Shown here in pieces: positions 27,284-36,699 of a stretch of DNA of 64,000 nucleotides. How positions within the stretch are numbered: the stretch's first letter is position 1; each line of letters starts with the position of its first letter. Under the pieces are notes generated by a model. It did no database searches and was not told the DNA's origin. It saw only the letters and a program-made list of their open reading frames with translations. Source of the DNA: Stieleria tagensis (GTDB taxonomy: Bacteria; Planctomycetota; Planctomycetia; Pirellulales; Pirellulaceae); assembly GCF_024129865.1 (NCBI RefSeq), contig NZ_JAMYFE010000112.1, positions 44,951 through 108,950 of the forward strand, read 5' to 3'. The translations under genes were made by a program, and so were the position numbers.

Positions 27284-28731
27284 ACACGCCGACTGCTGAT
27301 CTTCAATCGCTGTGCCATCGATTGCCACCAGGCCGCTTTCATGCCGATGCGGCGTATCAAGCCGCATTCGAATCGGATGGATTGACCGCGTTTCGCCAGC
27401 GACCGCTGGGCGTCGTGATTCCTGAATGCGAACAGGAAGTGATCGAAGTCATTCGCTGGTGTTATGAACAATCGGTCCCATTCGTCGCCCGCGGTAGCGG
27501 TACGAGTTTGTCAGGGGGATCGATGCCGGTTGCAGACGGAATTGTGATTTCGCTAAATCGATTGAACAAAATCATCCATGTGGATCCGGACAACCGAATC
27601 GCAGTCGTTCAACCCGGCGTCATCAACTTGCATGTCTCCGCGGCAGCGGCGCGGCATGGGCTGTATTACGCACCCGATCCATCGAGCCAGAAAATTTGTA
27701 CGATCGGCGGCAACATCGCGTTCAACTCCGGTGGCGCCCATTGCTTGAAATATGGAATGACGTCGAACCACGTGATCGGGATGCGAGTGGTCACGGCGAC
27801 AGGGGAAATTGTCAATCTGGGTGGCCCCACGTTGGAATCGATTGGACCCGATGGGACCGGATTGTTTTGTGGCAGCGAAGGGCTGTTCGGTGTGGCACTG
27901 GAAATCACCTTGCGACTGTTGCCCAAACCCGAATGTTTTCACACCGTGTTGGTCGGCTATCGATCGCTGCGCGCCGCCGGCGACGCGGTCTCGGCGGTGA
28001 TCGATTCCGGTCTCCTGCCCGGCGCGATGGAAATCATGGAGTCATTGGCGATCCAGGCGGCCGAAGCAGCAACGGCCTGTGGCTATCCCGACGGTGCCGC
28101 GGCGGTCTTGATTGTTGAATTGGAAGGCCCGCGGGAAAAGATCGCAGCCGAACAGCAACAGCTCGACGCGGTGATCGCTGCAACCGATGCCTTTGAAACC
28201 GTTGTGGCCGCCGACGACCAACAGCGCGCTGCGATTTGGGCGGGGCGCAAGAGTGCCTTCTCTGCGGTCGGCAAACTCAGCCCCGACTTTTTGGTCCAAG
28301 ACGGCGTGGTCCCTCGCAAACGGTTGGGCGAAGCTCTGGAGCGGATCGAAAAACTCTCACTGGCGTCTGGATTGCGAGTCGCAAACGTCTTTCATGCCGG
28401 TGACGGCAATCTGCATCCGCTGATCCTGTTTGATGATTCGATCGCCGGACAACTTCAGCAAGCCGAGGCACTGGCCGGAAAAATTTTGATGATGTGTGTG
28501 GAAATGGGCGGCTCGATCACCGGGGAACATGGTGTTGGAATCGAAAAACGAGATTACCTGCCGGAGATGTACGACGTGTCAACGATCGAATTAATGCATC
28601 GCTTGCGCGCCGCGTTCGACCCCAAAACCATCGCCAATCCCGGCAAGATGTTTCCTGGCGCAGACGCCCCGGCACTGTTGACCCATGGCTTGCATCCGCT
28701 GGAAAAAGCGGGGGTGATCAGTCGTGAGTGA
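27280..28731 (+). CDS. glcD: Glycolate oxidase FAD subunit
   Basis: 483 residues from ATG 27280, overlapping the aminotransferase stop. The PCMH-type FAD-binding domain is clear: [47 protein letters not shown] and [11 protein letters not shown]. The C-terminal cap domain has [16 protein letters not shown] and [17 protein letters not shown], which carry catalytic His and FAD-contact residues. GlcD oxidises glycolate to glyoxylate and passes electrons to GlcE/GlcF. Eight bases of overlap with the next gene show tight coupling. Confidence 0.95.
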   Translation: MNTPTADLQSLCHRLPPGRFHADAAYQAAFESDGLTAFRQRPLGVVIPECEQEVIEVIRWCYEQSVPFVARGSGTSLSGGSMPVADGIVISLNRLNKIIHVDPDNRIAVVQPGVINLHVSAAAARHGLYYAPDPSSQKICTIGGNIAFNSGGAHCLKYGMTSNHVIGMRVVTATGEIVNLGGPTLESIGPDGTGLFCGSEGLFGVALEITLRLLPKPECFHTVLVGYRSLRAAGDAVSAVIDSGLLPGAMEIMESLAIQAAEAATACGYPDGAAAVLIVELEGPREKIAAEQQQLDAVIAATDAFETVVAADDQQRAAIWAGRKSAFSAVGKLSPDFLVQDGVVPRKRLGEALERIEKLSLASGLRVANVFHAGDGNLHPLILFDDSIAGQLQQAEALAGKILMMCVEMGGSITGEHGVGIEKRDYLPEMYDVSTIELMHRLRAAFDPKTIANPGKMFPGADAPALLTHGLHPLEKAGVISRE

Positions 28732-29869
28732 AATCGAATCCAATCCATCAGCGGCCAACGCTGCCAACCCGGTCTGTCCCGATTCCATCGACCAAGTTCG
28801 CCAATTGATTCTTGATTCGGAATCTGTCTTGATGGTCGGCAACCGCAGCAAGCCGACGCTTTCCGCGGTCACCGCCGAAACCACTCTGGTCAGCAGCCGA
28901 TCGCTGTCGGGGATCGTCGAATACGAACCGTCGGAGTTCACGTTCACGGCAATGGCCGGAACGACGCTCAATGAGATCAATGACACGCTTCGGGACAAAC
29001 GCCAGTACATGCCGTTTGATCCGCTCTTGGCTGACCACAACGCAACGATTGGTGGGACATTGGCCGCTGGGATCAGTGGTCCCGGACGTCATCGCTACGG
29101 GGGCGTTCGCGATTTTGTTTTGGGGGCACAGTTCGTTGCCGGTGACGGCCAACTGATTCAATCCGGTGGCAAGGTGGTCAAGAATGCTGCGGGATTCGAT
29201 ATCCCCAAATTGCTGGTGGGAAGCTGCGGCCGATTCGGCGCCATCACGCAATTGACGTTCAAGGTGTTTCCGCGGCCGCAGGGCATCCAAACCTATCAAG
29301 TCCGTTGTTCAGATCATGCCATGGCGGCGACGGTGATCGCTGCAGCGGCACGCGGCCGCTGGGAACTTGATGCGATCGATTACTCCGCCAAGACGCGAAT
29401 GGTGTGGTTGCGGATCAGCGGTGCCGCCGAAATCAGCCAAGCGATTGCCGATGACATGCAACGCGTGGGCGTTGCGGATTCCCTGACACGAGTCGATTCG
29501 GACCAGGCCGCATTGATTTGGCAGCAACTTGGATCGTTTGAATTTGGCCCCGAACTGGACTGTGTTGCAAAAGTGCCCACGACGCTGAGACAGATGATCG
29601 GGTTGGCCGATTGGTGCGACACTTCCAAACACGCTGCAGTGCTGCATAACAGTGTCGCCGGCGCGATCAGTTGGATTGCGTTGTCGCAGCACGACCTCGA
29701 TGATTTTGATACCTATTTGCGTGAGACCGAAGTGACCGGCCAACTGATGCGCGGGCCGCGTGCTCCTGATGGACGTTTGGTGATCGGCAACCGGGGAATC
29801 AATCACATTGAATCGGCGATCAAACATGCGATGGACCCGGTTGGCCGTTTTCCGATTTTTGAGCGATAG
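28724..29869 (+). CDS. glcE: Glycolate oxidase FAD-binding subunit
   Basis: 381 residues from a GTG inside the glcD 3' end. It is a second, shorter FAD-binding subunit: a PCMH-type domain ([70 protein letters not shown]) and a degenerate cap domain. In the family GlcE is required for activity together with GlcD and the iron-sulfur subunit. Position and coupling between glcD and glcF leave little doubt. Confidence 0.92.
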   Translation: MSEIESNPSAANAANPVCPDSIDQVRQLILDSESVLMVGNRSKPTLSAVTAETTLVSSRSLSGIVEYEPSEFTFTAMAGTTLNEINDTLRDKRQYMPFDPLLADHNATIGGTLAAGISGPGRHRYGGVRDFVLGAQFVAGDGQLIQSGGKVVKNAAGFDIPKLLVGSCGRFGAITQLTFKVFPRPQGIQTYQVRCSDHAMAATVIAAAARGRWELDAIDYSAKTRMVWLRISGAAEISQAIADDMQRVGVADSLTRVDSDQAALIWQQLGSFEFGPELDCVAKVPTTLRQMIGLADWCDTSKHAAVLHNSVAGAISWIALSQHDLDDFDTYLRETEVTGQLMRGPRAPDGRLVIGNRGINHIESAIKHAMDPVGRFPIFER

Positions 29870-29871
29870 AA

Positions 29872-31155
29872 ATGCGTCACGAAATCAAACCGCAACAGCA
29901 CGGGCCACTGGGGCAGTCGATGGCCGATGCCGTCAGCACCTGTGTGCATTGTGGATTCTGTTTGTCGGCCTGCCCGACCTATCACGAACTGGGACGCGAG
30001 ACCGATTCGCCGCGTGGGCGAATCGTGTTGATGAAAGAAGTCTTGGAGGGGGCGTTGCCGCTGGAAACCGCGGCACCGCATCTTGATGCCTGTTTGGGAT
30101 GTGTGTCCTGTGTACCGGCCTGTCCTTCGGAAGTGGCCTATGGCGATCTGATCAGTTCGTTTCGGGCGACTCAAGAACCAGCACGCAAACGGGGGCTGGG
30201 CGACCGCTTCAAACGGACTTTGGCGCAGTGGACATTGCCCTATCCAAGTCGATTTCGAATGGCGGCTTTCACCGGCCGATTGGTCAAACCACTCGCTGGG
30301 CTGATGCCCGCGCCGATTCGTGTGATGTTGGACCTGTTGCCGGCCAAACTCCCCGCCGCACAACCGCTGCGTGAACTTTACCAGGCAAAAGGCACACGCC
30401 GCGGACGCGTCGCGCTACTGGCGGGTTGTGCGCAAACGGTGCTCGATCCCGATATCAACCTGGCAACCATCGATGTGCTCAATCGCAACGGGATCGATGT
30501 GATCGTCCCCCGCTCGCAATCCTGTTGTGGGGCGCTCTCGTGGCACGTCGGCAATTTGAACCAGGCACGTCGCTTCGCCAAACTCAATTTGGATGCGTTT
30601 CCGGCGGATGTCGATGCGATCGTCACCAACGCCGCGGGATGTGGTAGCGGGATGCACGAATATGGGTTGATGTTAAAAGGCACCGCCGACCAGCAGCGGG
30701 CTGCCGAATTTTCCCGGCGGGTCTGTGACGTCAGCGTCTATCTGAGCCGGCTGGGTGATCTGCAGCCGCTACCGCCACAGACCAACGGCGGCAGTGCCCA
30801 GAATCTGCGGGTCGCCTATCACGATGCTTGCCATTTGTCCAACGCGCAAGGCGTGCGTCGCGAACCGAGACAATTGCTGCAACTGATTCCCGGATTGGAA
30901 TTGATTGAAATCGCCGAGGGGCATCTGTGTTGTGGCTCGGCGGGTTCCTACAACATCGACCAGCCCGAAATCGCGGGTTCATTAGGCCGGCAAAAAGCGG
31001 CCGCTGTGATTGCGTCCGGCGCCGATGTGGTTGCGATGGGAAATATTGGCTGTCTAACGCAGATCGAAAATCATTTGCGAGCGGCCGGTTCAACGATCCG
31101 CGTGCGACACACGATGCAAGTGCTGCGAGACGCCTATCAAGCCGACCAGCAATGA
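29872..31155 (+). CDS. glcF: Glycolate oxidase iron-sulfur subunit
   Basis: 427 residues, starting 2 bp after the glcE stop. Two 4Fe-4S motifs are present, CVHCGFCLSACP and CLGCVSCVPACP, followed by two CCG-type (DUF3483/cysteine-rich) domains with SCCGALSWHVG and HLCCGSAGSYNI. This is the usual GlcF layout; electrons pass to the quinone pool. It is the last gene of the operon; the next gene lies on the opposite strand. No transcription terminator is obvious after it. Confidence 0.95.
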   Translation: MRHEIKPQQHGPLGQSMADAVSTCVHCGFCLSACPTYHELGRETDSPRGRIVLMKEVLEGALPLETAAPHLDACLGCVSCVPACPSEVAYGDLISSFRATQEPARKRGLGDRFKRTLAQWTLPYPSRFRMAAFTGRLVKPLAGLMPAPIRVMLDLLPAKLPAAQPLRELYQAKGTRRGRVALLAGCAQTVLDPDINLATIDVLNRNGIDVIVPRSQSCCGALSWHVGNLNQARRFAKLNLDAFPADVDAIVTNAAGCGSGMHEYGLMLKGTADQQRAAEFSRRVCDVSVYLSRLGDLQPLPPQTNGGSAQNLRVAYHDACHLSNAQGVRREPRQLLQLIPGLELIEIAEGHLCCGSAGSYNIDQPEIAGSLGRQKAAAVIASGADVVAMGNIGCLTQIENHLRAAGSTIRVRHTMQVLRDAYQADQQ

Positions 31156-31218
31156 CGTCTCGCGGCCGAGAACAACACAGGGTTAGAGCTGCCTCGATCG
31201 CAACTGCGAGTGCGATCA

Positions 31219-31563
31219 CTACGCCCAGTCTTCGACGTTGTCGCGGGTCTCGGCAGCGCTCTCGGTGTCGCATAGGGCAGTCTGCTGATCGTCCAGATCG
31301 GGATCCGACGCCTCCTGCAGAAGTGCCGCAACACGTGCAAAGTTGATCGGGGTGTTGTCTTCGACGTGGTCCGCGAGTTCCGCGTCGGCGTCCCCTTCGA
31401 CTTTTTGCGGTTCGAGTCCTTTCAGCACTTCGTCCAATTTGGCGTCCAGATCGTCCAGTTGGCTGAGAACGTCGTCTTGGCGACGCTCTAACTCTTCGAG
31501 CAATCCGCCGGGTTCTCGGTCAGCGGTGGATTGAGCGTCAAAATGGGGTGCTGGGACAGCCAT
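31219..31563 (-). CDS. Acidic coiled-coil hypothetical protein
   Basis: 114 residues. A heptad-like helix (GLLEELERRQDDVLSQLDDLDAKLDEVLKGL) spans about 20-50; the rest is acidic with a short hydrophobic patch (INFARVAALLQEA). No membrane segment or known motif. It converges on glcF with a 63-bp gap. Composition and clean heptads make a real, possibly oligomerising, protein likely, but no function can be given. Confidence 0.55.
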   Translation of the reverse strand: MAVPAPHFDAQSTADREPGGLLEELERRQDDVLSQLDDLDAKLDEVLKGLEPQKVEGDADAELADHVEDNTPINFARVAALLQEASDPDLDDQQTALCDTESAAETRDNVEDWA

Positions 31564-32028
31564 CGGCAGTGATCTGGCGGATTGGTCGATGTGGCGGATG
31601 CACAGGGTTTGATGCGAGTCGAATCATTCGCTCGCACCGTTGGCATCGGACCGTCCAGCCATCGGAAGTGTGCCCGGTTCCGAACAAACCAGTTGCCTAA
31701 AGCGGGTTGGGATTGACGGTTATGCCGTTTGTGCGGAAACCGCTGTGCCAAGGGTGTAAATCCAGCACCCAACGGCAATGCAGGGGGACGATCGACTGCG
31801 ATTCATGCAAAAACCCGGCAAAAACTGCCTGAACCGAAAAGGATGGCCGTTGCGGGACTGGCATGCCGATCGTTACACTCCCGCGTCTCTCGCCGCACCT
31901 CGGCCGGTTGTTTCCGTTGTCAGACCTGATAATGGCTGCATGCCGCTGCCACGCTCTGGGGGTGCGGACTGAGAAATAAGCGATTTCATTCAATAAACAG
32001 AGGATTCAGCGATGCAATTGGAGAAACA
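31564..32028. other. 465-bp intergenic region before rpsU
   Basis: Open frames here have poor composition on both strands and I see no RNA gene, repeat or clear terminator. The last ~60 bp are AT-richer and end in a good ribosome-binding site (ggag) for rpsU, so the rpsU promoter probably lies near the right end. Confidence 0.5.
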
Positions 32029-32223
32029 ATGGTCAAGTTGATGGTCCGTGACAGCGAAACGATTCAAGAGGCAGTCCGAAGATTCCGAAAGTTGGTAGAA
32101 CGCAGCGGAATTAAAAAAGAAATGCGACGCCGCGAGCACTACCAAAAACCGAGTGAAATTCGTCGTCGCCAAAAGATTCAGGCCGAACGACGCAACAAGC
32201 GAGCTCGTTTGTTAGGCCGCTGA
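32029..32223 (+). CDS. rpsU: Ribosomal protein bS21
   Basis: 64 residues, highly basic. The N-terminal [27 protein letters not shown] and the following [19 protein letters not shown] are diagnostic for S21, a small-subunit protein near the 3' end of 16S rRNA needed for initiation. Ends KRARLLGR. A ggag ribosome-binding site stands 6-7 bp upstream of the ATG. It stands alone, 271 bp upstream of tRNA-Val. Confidence 0.96.
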   Translation: MVKLMVRDSETIQEAVRRFRKLVERSGIKKEMRRREHYQKPSEIRRRQKIQAERRNKRARLLGR

Positions 32224-32494
32224 TGAAGCGAGACAAGAATACACCGCCGCAGCTGACAGAGGCATGAAAGCCGTCGGCAACCGGGCAGCTGGTTTTGACC
32301 GGACCGGATGTGGCAGACGATGTTTGCAGCGCCCTTGTGCTTGCAAAGCAACGTGATAGAGCAGTGATTGAACAGAATCGAGGACGCATTCCCACCGCGT
32401 CCTCCAACCGATGCGACGCACAGGCAGTGTTCACTGAGAACCGCGCCGAAGCACCCTCCGCTCAGCGGACGAGTTGAGAATTGCATCCCACATC

Positions 32495-32568
32495 GGGCGT
32501 TTGGCTCAGTTGGTTAGAGCACCTCGTTTACACCGAGGGGGTCGGGGGTTCGAGTCCCTCAACGCCCA
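32495..32568 (+). tRNA. tRNA-Val (anticodon UAC)
   Basis: 74 nt that fold as a complete cloverleaf. The acceptor gggcgtt pairs with aacgccc and is followed by discriminator A. The anticodon stem cctcg/cgagg closes the loop tttacac with anticodon TAC at 32529-32531. The T-arm ggggg-ttcgagt-ccctc is conserved, and CCA is not encoded. It borders the accessory island to its right, a common position for integrated elements. Confidence 0.97.
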
Positions 32569-32574
32569 CTTCTT

Positions 32575-32597
32575 AAACCCTTGTTTCTAAAGGGTTT
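32575..32597 (+). terminator. Hairpin downstream of tRNA-Val
   Basis: aaaccctt (32575-32582) pairs with aagggttt (32590-32597) across a 6-nt loop, 6 bp after the tRNA. There is no long T tract after it, so it may be a processing or attenuating hairpin rather than a strong terminator. Confidence 0.5.
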
Positions 32598-32730
32598 ACG
32601 TCACCAAGGCTTGCCGCCCTTGGGTGCCCAAAGGTTTTGCCACCGGAAAATGTCCCTGAACGGGGTGGCAACTCCAGAAGACCTTCTTGAAAAGGTGTTC
32701 GTTTGCCCCGGCGTCTTACGAAGTCATACA

Positions 32731-32765
32731 AAAAGCCCCGCCAGGAGTGACGGGGCATTTGTCAT
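32731..32765. terminator. Rho-independent terminator-like hairpin
   Basis: gccccg (32735-32740) pairs with cggggc (32751-32756) across a short loop. It is preceded by an A run and followed by atttgtcattt. It lies just beyond the 3' end of the minus-strand secreted protein and can also stop transcription coming from the tRNA. Confidence 0.75.
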
Positions 32766-32804
32766 TTATTGCGATTGCCTTGAGTGGTCCTAAATCCAAC
32801 CGGA

Positions 32805-33146
32805 TCAGTCCTTGACTCTGAATCGCTCAACCAAGTCCACAATCTTGTCATGATTCTTCTGGGTTGTTGAGATGATCAGTGACAGGTTTTGGGGATACGG
32901 TGCCATCGTCGAACTTCCCCCTTTCGCCTCCCAGTCCGACGGCGAAATTGTTTGCTGAATGAACGTCATCAGCAAATCGAAGGAAACGCCCTTCGTTGGT
33001 CTGTAAATCGGAAGGTCTGCAACTTTGTAGACCTTCGTTGCAATTATTGGGTTGGCTTCTTGTGACTCTTCCGCACCAACACCAGCCGCCAGGAAACTCG
33101 CTAGAACGATTGCCACAAGGCACACAGCAACAGAAATCTTTCGCAT
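32805..33146 (-). CDS. Secreted APYPQNLSLIISTT-family protein, single domain
   Basis: 113 residues with a signal peptide (VAVCLVAIVLASFLAAGVGA). One domain follows: a beta-strand ATKVYKVADLPIY, a helix SFDLLMTFIQQTI, then the block APYPQNLSLIISTTQKNHDKIVDLVERFR. This resembles the small alpha-beta (secretin/STN-like) domains of type II secretion proteins, where a strand-helix ends in 'ISTT..NH..I..LL..LR', but no secretin barrel is present. An aaagga ribosome-binding site precedes ATG 33146. A paralogue at 40590 carries two copies of the same domain with an identical core motif. Function unknown. Confidence 0.75.
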   Translation of the reverse strand: MRKISVAVCLVAIVLASFLAAGVGAEESQEANPIIATKVYKVADLPIYRPTKGVSFDLLMTFIQQTISPSDWEAKGGSSTMAPYPQNLSLIISTTQKNHDKIVDLVERFRVKD

Positions 33147-33224
33147 TGATCAGTCCTTTGGGTTTTGAGTTGCATCGGCAGAAAGGACCGTACTAAATCC
33201 CAAGCAGCCGTGAAACATCAGTAA

Positions 33225-33289
33225 ATGAAAAAGGGTCAGGAGCCGATTTGGCAGTTTGGATAAGAAGGCTCTTCCGGTGCAGCCGACTC
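33225..33289. repeat. 65-bp repeat shared with 38001-38065
   Basis: This segment (atgaaaaagggtcaggagcc ... ctcttccggtgcagccgactc) recurs at 38001-38065 with two mismatches by eye. It covers the last codons of a minus-strand open frame and sequence beyond its stop. Its recurrence beside degraded genes suggests the end of a mobile element. Confidence 0.9.
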
Positions 33290-33409
33290 TCCCAGCTCAT
33301 ACGAATCCAACAGAGTGATCATCCAGCCCACGATCGCCCGCGACGCCCAACGCCACCACCCCCGTAGCTGGGCCGGCCACGGTTCAGATTTCGCCGCACT
33401 CCGGAGCGA
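33236..33409 (-). pseudogene. 3' remnant of an unidentified gene
   Basis: On the minus strand an open frame of about 57 codons, without a start codon, ends at 33236. It reads like real protein (AQLRGWWRWASRAIVGWMITLLDSYE) and ends in AAPEEPSYPNCQIGS. The same ending, with one substitution, terminates a second startless frame at 38012. Both are probably C-terminal scraps of related element-borne proteins, possibly transposases; the family is not identified. Confidence 0.45.
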
Positions 33410-33845
33410 CTAAACCCTGGCGGGATCTGCTACGACGATCGTGCCCATCCGCAGTTCACCTAGGTCGGTCGTGTGTGACGCGCTGCTTGAATCCGCGTCT
33501 GGTCCGCTGACGCGATGGTTCGGTGTTTTGTTGGGTTGATCTTTCGCCAGTTGAGTTCGGCTCGCGCAGACAGGAAGCGCAACGTTTGATTAGGCAGCCA
33601 TCTTCAAAGAGTTCGTTAGCATGGAATCAACTCCGCCTTGAGAGGTCGACGCGGCGATCCGTCTTCCGCTGAAGGAAAGCGTCACCGTTCCTTTTGTTTT
33701 TGCAATCGATGACCCAACGGATTTGGGCACATCAGATGGTGTCTCGTGACGTGATCGAACTCCACATGCCCAAGTCGACAGATGATCGATTGACACGATA
33801 AACTGCTGGTTGCTTATCATCCCTTACCCATGTTGCAGACCGTTC
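33410..33845. other. Intergenic stretch without a supported gene
   Basis: About 435 bp upstream of the Rpn gene. A 76-residue minus-strand frame (33590-33820) exists but has no recognisable features. I see no RNA gene or strong repeat. Confidence 0.45.
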
Positions 33846-34739
33846 ATGGCCCTCGGAATCGACCCGACCGTCGACTACGCATTCAAACTGCTGCTCGGGA
33901 GCCCTGAGCATCCCGCGATCACGCTGCACTTTTTGAACGCGATTCTTGGTGATGAGATCCATATCGTCGAAGTCGAGATTCTCAATCCGATCCTGGGCAA
34001 AGAGGACGATCTCGACAAGCTGTCGATTCTGGATGTGTCGGCGCGCGATTCGGCGGGCCGTCTATACGACATTGAAATGCAAACGACGCTTCCCGCGGGT
34101 CTTTCGCAGCGATTGGCGTACTACACCGCGTCACTCTACATCAGCCAAATCGGCGAAGGCGACGATTACACGCTATTGCGGCCGGCCATCAGCATCTGCG
34201 TTCTTGACGCAATTCTCTTTCGGGAATCAGCCCAAATCCACAGCGATTTTCGGCTCCGAAGTCGCGACGGCGGCCTGAAATTGACCGATGGGCTGCAAAT
34301 TCACCTTCTTGAGTTGCCAAAGTACACGGTGCCGAGCGATAATCGAGTGATTACCGACCCCGTCGACGCGTGGTGTCACTTCTTCCGCCGAGCCGAAACG
34401 ATGACGGCCGAAGAGATCAAGCAGCGATTCAACTCTCCCGCCTTTAGCGAAGCCGCCGAGGTCCTCGACATGATCCAACGAACGCCGCAGCAACGCAGCC
34501 AATACGAACTCCGCTTGAAAGCCCAACGCGATGAACGGGCAAGGATGCAGTTCGCGGTCGAGCAGGCGCGGAAAGAAGGCAAAGCAGAAGGCGAAGCTGT
34601 TGGTGAAGCCCGATGCCGGATTAAAATCCTTCACGAGCTTCTGAGCCGAGAGCAAACGTCCGTTGAAAATCTCTCGCTAGACGAGTTGGCAACATTGGAA
34701 AAGGACCTGCAACGCCAGCTTCGCGACCGGGGTGTTTGA
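33846..34739 (+). CDS. Rpn-family PD-(D/E)XK nuclease / putative transposase
   Basis: 297 residues from ATG 33846. The N-terminal MALGIDPTVDYAFKLLLG is the usual start of the family ('D.vFK.lFg'). The catalytic core is SILDVSARDSAGRLYDIEMQ, with Asp63, Glu77 and Gln79 in the D-x(n)-E-x-Q pattern. Family members cleave DNA and promote RecA-independent recombination, and are often annotated as transposases. The C-terminal 80 residues are charged and helical with a short EGKAEGEAVGEA repeat, also typical. All key residues look intact. It opens the accessory island. Confidence 0.85.
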   Translation: MALGIDPTVDYAFKLLLGSPEHPAITLHFLNAILGDEIHIVEVEILNPILGKEDDLDKLSILDVSARDSAGRLYDIEMQTTLPAGLSQRLAYYTASLYISQIGEGDDYTLLRPAISICVLDAILFRESAQIHSDFRLRSRDGGLKLTDGLQIHLLELPKYTVPSDNRVITDPVDAWCHFFRRAETMTAEEIKQRFNSPAFSEAAEVLDMIQRTPQQRSQYELRLKAQRDERARMQFAVEQARKEGKAEGEAVGEARCRIKILHELLSREQTSVENLSLDELATLEKDLQRQLRDRGV

Positions 34740-34781
34740 CGCGATCACTTTCGCATCGATTCTACGAATCACAGGCGTGTC

Positions 34782-35675
34782 ATGACTGTGCTTTCGCCAC
34801 CCCACGCCTACGGACGAGTCGCTTCCGTGCGTCAGCGAGCGTCTCGGAAGAGTGCGGCTACGATTTCACAACGAGATCGCAGGTGCACGTCGTCCCGTCT
34901 AAGACGGTGTTCGCCCCGCGAAACCCGCCAGAAATGTGAGGCGTCATCCGCCGCCCCCGTGCGTTGCTACGTTAGAGGCCAACACTACAGTGTTACCGCG
35001 CTGACGGATTCGTCAGCGGTGATCAAGGAGCGGTACGCTTACGATGCCTATGGCGGACTGTCGGTGTTTGATGGTAGCGGCACTGCACGTACGACGGCAG
35101 CCGAAGGCAATCGGTACACGTATACCGGCAGGGAGTGGGACGAAAAGCTAGCGCTCTATCACTATCGGGCTCGAATGTATGATCCGATCTGTGGGCGGTT
35201 TTGCTCCAGAGATCCGATCGGATTTGAGGGAAGCGAATGGAATCTATATGAATCCGTTGAGTCGAACCCAATTGATGGTCGCGATCCGCTTGGAATGACC
35301 CGAGAGTGCGACGCTAAGGAGAATCGACGGTTATGTTACATGTGCTGTAAAATGAAACATGGAGGACGCAGCGGAAGTCATATGAGAGGCTGCAAAAATA
35401 GCTGCAACGCGCGTCACCCGCCAATGCCGCCTCTTGTCCCGCCGGCGTCACCTCTACCTGGTCCGTATGCTGATGGAATCGTTACTTGCACACGATATCC
35501 TGGGAACGCGAACCAATTCCTCTGTTTTCCGCGATGCGGCAAGGACTATTCACTCGACTACGGCCTCTACATCATCGAGGGCACGAATTGCAGATTGTTT
35601 ACAGCCTTCACATGCAAGGAATTTATAGAAGGCTACGATTTGGGTGGAGGCTCTTTGGATCAACCTTTTGCGTGA
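34782..35675 (+). CDS. Orphan Rhs core fragment with cysteine-rich tip (cassette 1)
   Basis: 297-residue frame. Residues 1-65 have no Rhs similarity I can see and may not be translated as such. From about 68 the Rhs-associated core is clear: YSVTALTDSS, ERYAYDAYG, RYTYTGREWD, LYHYRARMYDP, GRFCSRDPIGF, ending at the DPLGM junction (168-172). The 125-residue tip after it carries eleven cysteines and matches no toxin I recognise. In Rhs systems such tips are toxins released by the core. The large beta-cocoon N-terminal part is missing, so this is a displaced tip. A small membrane protein follows after 10 bp. Confidence 0.75.
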   Translation: MTVLSPPHAYGRVASVRQRASRKSAATISQRDRRCTSSRLRRCSPRETRQKCEASSAAPVRCYVRGQHYSVTALTDSSAVIKERYAYDAYGGLSVFDGSGTARTTAAEGNRYTYTGREWDEKLALYHYRARMYDPICGRFCSRDPIGFEGSEWNLYESVESNPIDGRDPLGMTRECDAKENRRLCYMCCKMKHGGRSGSHMRGCKNSCNARHPPMPPLVPPASPLPGPYADGIVTCTRYPGNANQFLCFPRCGKDYSLDYGLYIIEGTNCRLFTAFTCKEFIEGYDLGGGSLDQPFA

Positions 35676-35685
35676 GCAAGTAGTG

Positions 35686-35871
35686 ATGACCATTTGGATT
35701 TCAGGCATATTTGCGGGAGTGGCTTTGGTTTCGCTGTTGCTCTCGACTTTCATCTTAGTTATCAGGTACGGGAGCGTAGTAGCGAAAGATGATGTCGGTC
35801 TGGACCAGATCGGTGGACTTCTCTTTTTGTTGTTTCTTGTGTCGACAGTTTTTGCGTTTATGGCTTCTTAG
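35686..35871 (+). CDS. Small membrane protein, putative immunity to tip 1
   Basis: 61 residues from ATG 35686, 10 bp after the Rhs tip. Two membrane helices fill it: about 4-25 (ISGIFAGVALVSLLLSTFILVI) and 41-60 (IGGLLFLLFLVSTVFAFM), joined by a polar loop. Immunity genes typically follow the Rhs tip directly, so position and size argue for that role; no family is recognised. The frame ends where the truncated recombinase begins. Confidence 0.6.
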   Translation: MTIWISGIFAGVALVSLLLSTFILVIRYGSVVAKDDVGLDQIGGLLFLLFLVSTVFAFMAS

Positions 35872-35874
35872 AGA

Positions 35875-36665
35875 CAGGTCGAAGCTCTGCCTATCGACGT
35901 TCGCTGTACTACCGCAGCAACGAGCGCAACAGTACGCCGCTGAGATTCTGCACACAGCGGTCGTGTCTCTCGACCGTCGCGCATTGGTTGGCCTGGTTAA
36001 CCGAACAAGGCTGGCTTGCTGTCGACCCCGGCAAATCGATCGAACTACCGAAAGAAGAACAGCGTCTTCCGTCGGCACACCTGACGATCGACGAAGTGGA
36101 AACGCTCTTGAGCAGTGTCGATCTTAGCACGGCGGCTGGACTACGAGACCGTTCGATCTTGGAACTGTTTTACGCCACCGGGATGCGTCGCGCGGAGTTG
36201 ATTGCGCTACGGTTGGACGACATCAATCACGAGTCGGGACTGGCGATGATCCGCCAAGGCAAAGGACGTAAGGACCGCGTGGTTCCGACCGGCCAGCGGG
36301 CGCTCGAGTGGTTAAACAAATACATCCACGACGGACGCCCGAACTTGTTGGACGACGACACCCAAACGATCTTTCTGACATCACGAGGCAACGCGTTCCA
36401 TCCGGTTACCCTGTCGCAACTGGTGAAGACCTACTTAACCGCCGCGGGAATCAGCAAGCCCGGCAGTTGCCACATGCTGCGTCACACGACAGCGACGTTG
36501 ATGCTCGAAGGCGGTGCTGACTTGCGTTCGATTCAGTCACTGCTGGGACATGCGAGCTTGAACACGACTCAAATTTACACGCACGTGTCGATCAAACGCT
36601 TACAAGAAGTCCACGACAGGACGCATCCCGGCGCAAAAGACCGCAAACCGCCGGAAAACGAATAA
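35875..36665 (+). pseudogene. Tyrosine recombinase (XerC/D-like), 5'-truncated
   Basis: The C-terminal catalytic domain is intact: the first Arg in YATGMRRAELIALR, Lys in GKGRKDRVVP, His-x-x-Arg in HMLRHTTATLML, and His/Tyr in LLGHASLNTTQIYTHV. Part of the N-terminal SAM-like domain is also readable in frame (STPLRFCTQRSCLSTVAHWLAWLTEQG). That frame is open upstream to a stop at 35790-35792 with no ATG, GTG or TTG before TTG 35988. The original start and first ~40 residues are therefore lost, replaced by the cassette-1 sequence. A shortened 225-residue product from 35988 would lack most of the core-binding domain. Confidence 0.8.
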
Positions 36666-36699
36666 CTTCTTCATCATCCCAGTTGGCTACAATAGCGGG

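Noticed and set aside
33590..33820. 76-residue minus-strand frame before the Rpn gene
   Set aside because: No signal peptide, motif or convincing ribosome-binding site; kept as intergenic.
34782..34970. First ~65 residues of the cassette-1 frame as part of a functional protein
   Set aside because: They are Arg/Ser-rich with no Rhs similarity and look like read-through of non-coding DNA; the real homology starts at about residue 68. The frame is still listed as found.
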